From an uncultured Bartonella sp. (GTDB lineage Bacteria; Pseudomonadota; Alphaproteobacteria; Rhizobiales; Rhizobiaceae): 63,687 nt of DNA. Both the position numbers and the translations under genes were made by a program. Location: the NCBI RefSeq assembly GCF_945285465.1, contig NZ_CALYQK010000004.1, positions 1-63,687 on the forward strand, read 5' to 3'. The notes under the pieces are model-generated. The model was not told where the DNA came from, made no database searches, and worked only from the letters and a program-made list of their open reading frames with translations. This document shows, piece after piece, positions 59,997 through 63,687 of the stretch (the stretch's first letter is position 1; every line of letters begins with the position of its first letter).

Positions 59997-60248
59997 TTAT
60001 TGCAAGGTAACTGTTTTCAGCTCCTGATCGTTTGCCCCTTCAAGAGCTTTAGCCCTGATATCCGACAGGATAATGGGCTCTCCTCCTGCACCGAACAAGC
60101 CCCATAGCGAGATACCCGGCGCCATCGGCGGAATATTCGGAAATTTTTCAATTAATTCATCGGAACGGATTTTACGCAGATAGGCAATCTCGCCATCGCC
60201 CAGCAAAGCAAATTCTTCCATCGACAAAGATTGTTTTTGATTTTTCAT
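59997..60248 (-). CDS. DUF1150 family protein
   Basis: Small conserved alphaproteobacterial protein (83 residues) of unknown function, typically encoded with a small heat-shock protein. The family core is visible: FALLGDGEIAYLRKIRSDEL near residues 13-33 and MAPGISLWGLFGAGGEPIILSD near 42-63. It starts 18 bases after the stop of the small heat-shock gene, so the two share a transcript and probably the same heat-stress control. Confidence 0.88.
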   Translation of the reverse strand: MKNQKQSLSMEEFALLGDGEIAYLRKIRSDELIEKFPNIPPMAPGISLWGLFGAGGEPIILSDIRAKALEGANDQELKTVTLQ

Positions 60249-60266
60249 TAATTTTCTCCTGTCGCA

Positions 60267-60695
60267 TTACTCATCTTCTGCAGCAATAATTGTAATACGT
60301 TTGACGCGCTTTTCGGGGGATAATCGTTCAAGGTCAATTGAGAGTAACCCGTTTTTCAATTCTGCACTTCCCACCTTGATGCCTTCAGCAAGAACAAAAG
60401 CCCGCTGAAATTGACGTGAAGCGATGCCTCTGTGCAAATATTCATAATCTTCATTCTCGGCCTGCTGACCGCGAATGACAAGTTGATTATCTTCTACAGT
60501 TACACTGATATCTTCAGATGTGAAACCGGCCACTGCCAAGGTAATTCGCAGACGCTCATTTTGTTCCCCCTCAGATAAACGCACAATGTTATATGGCGGG
60601 TATCCGTCAGCCGATTTACTCAAACGGTCAAGTGTTTTTTCCATCGTTTCAAACCCCAATAGTAACGGATTTGAAAAAGGTGTCATGCGTGTCAT
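60267..60695 (-). CDS. ibpA: small heat-shock protein, Hsp20/IbpA family
   Basis: ATP-independent chaperone of the alpha-crystallin family that holds unfolding proteins. The 142-residue product has the class A rhizobial form: N-terminal FSNPLLLGFETMEKTLDRL, PYNIVRLSEGEQNERLRITLAVAGF near residues 34-58, and the alpha-crystallin end block GLLSIDLERLSPEK near 117. A GAGGA ribosome-binding sequence sits in a predicted stem just upstream. First gene of the pair with DUF1150. Confidence 0.93.
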   Translation of the reverse strand: MTRMTPFSNPLLLGFETMEKTLDRLSKSADGYPPYNIVRLSEGEQNERLRITLAVAGFTSEDISVTVEDNQLVIRGQQAENEDYEYLHRGIASRQFQRAFVLAEGIKVGSAELKNGLLSIDLERLSPEKRVKRITIIAAEDE

Positions 60696-60699
60696 AAAT

Positions 60700-60750
60700 T
60701 AGTCCTCTTCAAAGCGACTATTTAATAGAAAACCCATTTTGGCGTTTTCT
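60700..60750 (-). promoter_or_regulatory. possible RNA thermometer in the 5' leader of the small heat-shock gene
   Basis: The leader of the sHsp message (minus strand) can fold into two hairpins. One is a 7-bp stem (60727-60733 with 60744-60750). The other is a 5-bp stem TAGTC/GACTA (60700-60704 with 60716-60720) whose 3' arm and loop contain the GAGGA ribosome-binding sequence. Weak pairing of the ribosome-binding site before an sHsp gene is the pattern of ROSE-type or similar thermometers. The stems are short and I did not compute energies. Confidence 0.3.
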
Positions 60751-60772
60751 ATCTTTATGCATTATATGGATA

Positions 60773-61552
60773 ATGTTGCGTTCAAGTTCAAGACAAGGTT
60801 TGTTAACGGGGATGACTGGTGCAAAGACAAAAAACTCAAAAGAAAAAACAGTGGCAGGTTCTGCTTATACTCACGATGAAATCAACGAAATTTTTCGCCG
60901 TTTCTCGATTCAACGACCCAATCCGCGAAGCGACCTTATCTATTCGAGCCCCTTTACTTTGCTTGTTGCCGTGGTTTTGTCCGCACAAGCTACCGATGCC
61001 AGTGTAAACAAAGCAACCAGACAATTGTTTGCTATTGCCGATACACCGCAAAAAATGGTCGCTCTTGGTGAAGAAGGAATTGCCGACTATATCCGCACCA
61101 TCGGATTATGGCGTGCAAAAGCCAGAAATGTTTATGCTCTTTGCACGATACTTGACGAAAACTACGCTGGCAAAGTGCCCGATACCCGTCAGGCACTGAT
61201 GTCGCTTCCCGGTGTGGGGCGCAAAACCGCCAATGTTGTGCTTAATATCGCTTTCCACCAGCCGACAATTGCAGTCGACACCCATATTTTCCGTTTCTGC
61301 AACCGGACTGAATTGGCGCCGGGCAAAACACCGGAAGATGTTGAAAAAAAGCTCGTTCGGATAATTCCGCCAAAATATTTGCTGTATGCCCATCAATGGC
61401 TGATTTTACATGGTCGCTATATTTGTAAAGCCAGAAAACCCGACTGTCTGCATTGCATTATTGCCGATATTTGCAAAGCAGCCATAAAAACGAATTCGAT
61501 TGCCGCACCACTTGTTGAAGTTAAAGGCAATGGTGCACCGGTTCCAGTTTAA
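60773..61552 (+). CDS. nth: endonuclease III
   Basis: Bifunctional DNA glycosylase/AP lyase for oxidised pyrimidines in base-excision repair. The product has 259 residues from the first ATG; the ATG at 60812 (MTGAKTKN) is an equally plausible start, and both leave a basic leader. The helix-hairpin-helix LPGVGRKTANVVLN near residue 143 holds the catalytic Lys, and VDTHIFRFCNRT the catalytic Asp. The C-terminal iron-sulfur cluster loop shows C-x6-C-x2-C-x5-C in KARKPDCLHCIIADIC. It diverges from the small heat-shock gene over 77 bases. Confidence 0.95.
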   Translation: MLRSSSRQGLLTGMTGAKTKNSKEKTVAGSAYTHDEINEIFRRFSIQRPNPRSDLIYSSPFTLLVAVVLSAQATDASVNKATRQLFAIADTPQKMVALGEEGIADYIRTIGLWRAKARNVYALCTILDENYAGKVPDTRQALMSLPGVGRKTANVVLNIAFHQPTIAVDTHIFRFCNRTELAPGKTPEDVEKKLVRIIPPKYLLYAHQWLILHGRYICKARKPDCLHCIIADICKAAIKTNSIAAPLVEVKGNGAPVPV

Positions 61553-61573
61553 TTTTTCACCCACCCAGTCTGT

Positions 61574-62011
61574 CTATTTTAGAAGATAATCTCCTTTCTT
61601 ATCGGGTTGACAGACAGGATTAAACGCAACTTCCCAAAGGTGCCCGTCAATATCGGAAAAATAGCCGCTATACCCGACCCAAAAGACGTCCTGTGCCGGT
61701 TTTATGATCGTTCCACCGGCTTGTTCTGCCTCGGCAAGAACATTTAAAACCGTTTGTTTGTCTGCAACATTATAGGCAAGTGTCATGCCCCTGAAAGCGA
61801 TCATATTGGCATTGTCAATCGAGCTCACTGTTGCATCTTCGGCAAGTTTTTCCCAAGGGTAAAGTGCTAGAACAATGCCGTTTAGCTGGAAAAATACGAT
61901 ATTATCGGTTGTCCCTTTGCCAACGGTCCACTTCAGTCCTTTTTCATAAAAGTTACGAGCTTTAATAAGGTCATGAACGCCAAGAGTAATAATGGATAAT
62001 CGCTGTTCCAT
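61574..62011 (-). CDS. VOC family (glyoxalase/bleomycin resistance-like) protein
   Basis: Small metal-binding fold of the vicinal oxygen chelate superfamily; function not predictable. The 145-residue protein has two beta-alpha-beta-beta-beta units, starting with LSIITLGVHDLIKARNFYEKGL. The C-terminal unit has VFWVGYSGYFSDIDGHLWEVAFNP near residues 109-132, where the DGHLWEV motif carries the usual metal-site Glu. It converges with nth, 21 bases apart. Confidence 0.86.
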   Translation of the reverse strand: MEQRLSIITLGVHDLIKARNFYEKGLKWTVGKGTTDNIVFFQLNGIVLALYPWEKLAEDATVSSIDNANMIAFRGMTLAYNVADKQTVLNVLAEAEQAGGTIIKPAQDVFWVGYSGYFSDIDGHLWEVAFNPVCQPDKKGDYLLK

Positions 62012-62457
62012 GCAAATTTCCCGAAAGTTGTTTTCCTAAAAATATTGCTATCTTTATTCTTTGTCAGGTTCAACCATTATGCGCTTCAATTCTAAACCAT
62101 GGGAAAAATTAGTTTGAGACTGCTAGAGCTTCTTTTCGCAACAAAGGATATAGGATTTCTGTCCTTTGTTTAACTGCGGTTGATTGCAATTATCTCTTTC
62201 TTAGTTCGTATTCGAGATATAAGTTCGGCGCCTTGTGCAAGCTTTTAGTGGTGCCCGACTGAAAAATCTAATTTCCCAGTCGCCTTGTTGTCTAACGGCA
62301 GGGTTTCGACCAATTTAGTATTTTAAAAAAACATCTCCCCTTATGCTTGCCAAAATTTTGTGTGATCTTTTGTGTAAAGCAGCCGGGACGAATGATTATA
62401 TAAAATACATGCCCGTTTTCCGGCGCAAAAGTTTTTAAATTGCGCTATAGTTGCCCC
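62012..62457. other. intergenic region upstream of ada
   Basis: About 450 bases between the divergent VOC gene and ada. No gene is supported; long minus-strand frames in the right part are shadows of ada. Just before ada lies an inverted repeat (62423-62445) listed separately. Confidence 0.55.
62423..62445 (+). promoter_or_regulatory. inverted repeat GCGCAA-N11-TTGCGC before ada
   Basis: A perfect 6-bp inverted repeat (62423-62428 with 62440-62445) ends 12 bases before the ada start codon. GCGCAA resembles part of the known Ada operator of enterobacteria (AAAGCGCA). Autoregulation by Ada is therefore possible; the promoter elements are not clear. Confidence 0.4.
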
Positions 62458-63510
62458 ATGACAAACCTTCTCGACAATCCCGCTACACTCTATCAAGCGC
62501 TTCTTGATAAAGATCGTTCCTATGACGGACATGTTTTTGTCTGTGTCATAACCACCGGTATTTTTTGTCGTCTTTCTTGTCCGGCACGCAAACCGAAACG
62601 CGAAAATGTATTTTTTTGCGCCAGTATCGCCGCATGTCTGATGCAAGGTTATCGTCCTTGTCGCATCTGCCATCCGCTGGCAGTCGGCAACGACCGCGAT
62701 CCCGTTTACGCTGATTTGATGGCGCGTCTTGAAAAGGCCCCTACCCACATCTGGTCCGAGGACGAGTTGCAACAAAACGGTTTTGATCCTTCGACTGTGC
62801 GTCGTGTTTTTAAGCGCAAGATTGGTATGACATTTCTGGAACTTGCGCGATTGCGGCGGAAAAGTTTGGGAGTTGCCGTTTTGGCGCAAGGGCAACCGGT
62901 CATTGAGGCGCAATTAACGGCAGGTTATGAATCGGGCAGCGGTTTTCGCGAAGCAATTCAACATCTGATAGGCAATCCACCGAAAGAATTGAAAGGGCGC
63001 GAACTTCTAAAAGCATCATGGATTAATACACCGATTGGCGATATGCTTGCAATAAGCGACCAGCATGTGCTGCATCTCTTAGAGTTTTTCGATCGTAAGG
63101 GGCTTCCCACTGAGTTAAAAAGGTTGCAGAAAACAGCGCATTCTTCCATTATTTTTTCCCGCAGCCCAATTATTGACCGGCTGGAACACGAACTCTATGA
63201 TTATTTTTCAGGACAATCTTGCCGATTTGACATACCGCTTGCCAAGATAAAAGCCGGTTTTGCCCCTTTTGTTTGGCAAGCATTGCTGCAAATACCGGCT
63301 GGCGAGACACGTTCCTATAGCGATTTGGCGCGTACAATCAATCGGCCGACAGCCATACGGGCCGTGGCCCGGGCAAATGGTGAAAACCAATTTGCCATTA
63401 TCGTTCCATGCCACCGCGTCATCGGGGCCGACGGGTCATTAACCGGTTATGCCGGTGGTTTATGGCGCAAAGACTGGCTTTTGCGCCATGAAAAAAAATG
63501 TTTTGCGTAA
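62458..63510 (+). CDS. ada: bifunctional Ada: transcriptional activator and O6-alkylguanine-DNA alkyltransferase
   Basis: Repairs methylphosphotriesters with an N-terminal Cys and O6-methylguanine with a C-terminal Cys, and once methylated activates the adaptive response. The start at ATG 62458 (MTNLLDNPATLYQALL) is chosen over one six codons earlier. The 350-residue product has the zinc module with four Cys (FCRLSCPARKPKREN near residues 36-42, then YRPCRICHP near 67), and an AraC-type helix-turn-helix (FDPSTVRRVFKRKIGMTFLELARLRR). The methyltransferase domain carries the active-site IVPCHRVIG near 317. All three functional parts look intact. Confidence 0.95.
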   Translation: MTNLLDNPATLYQALLDKDRSYDGHVFVCVITTGIFCRLSCPARKPKRENVFFCASIAACLMQGYRPCRICHPLAVGNDRDPVYADLMARLEKAPTHIWSEDELQQNGFDPSTVRRVFKRKIGMTFLELARLRRKSLGVAVLAQGQPVIEAQLTAGYESGSGFREAIQHLIGNPPKELKGRELLKASWINTPIGDMLAISDQHVLHLLEFFDRKGLPTELKRLQKTAHSSIIFSRSPIIDRLEHELYDYFSGQSCRFDIPLAKIKAGFAPFVWQALLQIPAGETRSYSDLARTINRPTAIRAVARANGENQFAIIVPCHRVIGADGSLTGYAGGLWRKDWLLRHEKKCFA

Positions 63511-63649
63511 AAGAGTCTGCTTGCTATTTTTAAGGCACTGTTTTATGAGAGCACTGTTTGAGCCGTCCGGCAGGGCATGCCGTGACGACTTTTATGCTTG
63601 ATCGAGCTTTGGTCAGCTTGATCATTAATCTTAACAATGGAGAAGCAAA

Positions 63650-63687
63650 ATGCCCAAAATGAAGACCAAATCGGCTGCCAAAAAGCG
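63650..63687 (+). CDS. rpmI: 50S ribosomal protein L35 (partial, cut by window end)
   Basis: The last 38 bases open with ATG 63650 and read MPKMKTKSAAKK, the invariant start of L35. A GGAG ribosome-binding sequence lies at 63639-63642. In rhizobia rpmI is followed by rplT and pheST, which would lie beyond the window. The 140 bases before it (63511-63649) would be the leader, possibly with ribosomal-protein autoregulation; no structure is claimed. Confidence 0.9.
   Translation, partial: MPKMKTKSAAKK

Noticed and set aside
62341-62913. 190-codon minus-strand frame in front of and over ada
   Set aside because: It is antisense to the strongly conserved ada coding region and has no recognisable content.

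Overview
The window is ordinary chromosomal DNA from a Hyphomicrobiales (Rhizobiales) alphaproteobacterium of the Brucella/Bartonella lineage, with a rather AT-rich composition for that group. The evidence is the gene set and its order: mutS facing maeB, a giant cyclic beta-1,2-glucan synthase of Brucella/rhizobial type, RegB/RegA, the block pckA / chvI-chvG-hprK / EIIA-HPr, rmuC facing def-fmt-truA, and IbpA-type sHsp with DUF1150. A Bartonellaceae gut symbiont would fit the base composition, but the sequence alone does not prove genus or species. No tRNA, rRNA, CRISPR array, prophage or intact insertion sequence was seen.

Layout. 0.6-6 kb: mutS (-) and the malic enzyme maeB (+). 6.2-14.8 kb: cyclic glucan synthase. 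14.9-16.2 kb: pncB. 16.6-19.0 kb: gyrB (-). 19.3-20.7 kb: a RidA-family gene broken by a stop codon, beside an ornithine cyclodeaminase-family gene. 20.8-25.3 kb: hrpB, then regB and regA. 25.5-31 kb: mmcB, an SGNH esterase divergent from a YbbA/YbbP-type ABC exporter, and a Bax inhibitor-1 protein. 31-33 kb: the one clearly accessory-looking stretch, where an AT-rich orphan gene lies between two diverged direct repeats. 33-36 kb: DUF2794, an EEP-family phosphodiesterase and cardiolipin synthase. 36-42.4 kb: envelope genes (COG3904-like periplasmic protein, DUF992, Spy-like protein, EamA transporter, membrane protein, lytic transglycosylase lipoprotein). 42.7-46.5 kb: rmuC and the def-fmt-truA unit. 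47-50 kb: ppk2, an orphan solute-binding protein and a CurA-type reductase. 50.4-56.3 kb: HPr, EIIA, HprK, ChvG, ChvI and pckA. 56.5-59 kb: three multi-pass membrane proteins of unknown function. 60-63.7 kb: DUF1150 and sHsp, nth, a VOC protein, ada and the start of rpmI.

How the genes work together. Two central regulatory systems are present. RegB/RegA senses redox state. ChvG/ChvI senses the envelope or host environment and sits with a PTS that has HPr, EIIA and HprK but no sugar permease here, next to the gluconeogenic pckA; this is the classical rhizobial/Brucella link between nitrogen-type PTS signalling, two-component control and carbon flow. Envelope upkeep (cyclic glucan, cardiolipin, transglycosylase, Spy-like chaperone) and DNA repair (MutS, RmuC, MmcB, Nth, Ada) are the other themes.

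I did not find a convincing undescribed multi-gene system. The observations most worth a second look are the repeat-flanked orphan gene at 31.3-32.8 kb, the in-frame stop in the RidA gene, a ClpP-like periplasmic protein with an atypical residue in its conserved cysteine motif, a possible RNA thermometer before the sHsp gene, an inverted repeat in front of ada, and the trio of unknown membrane proteins.
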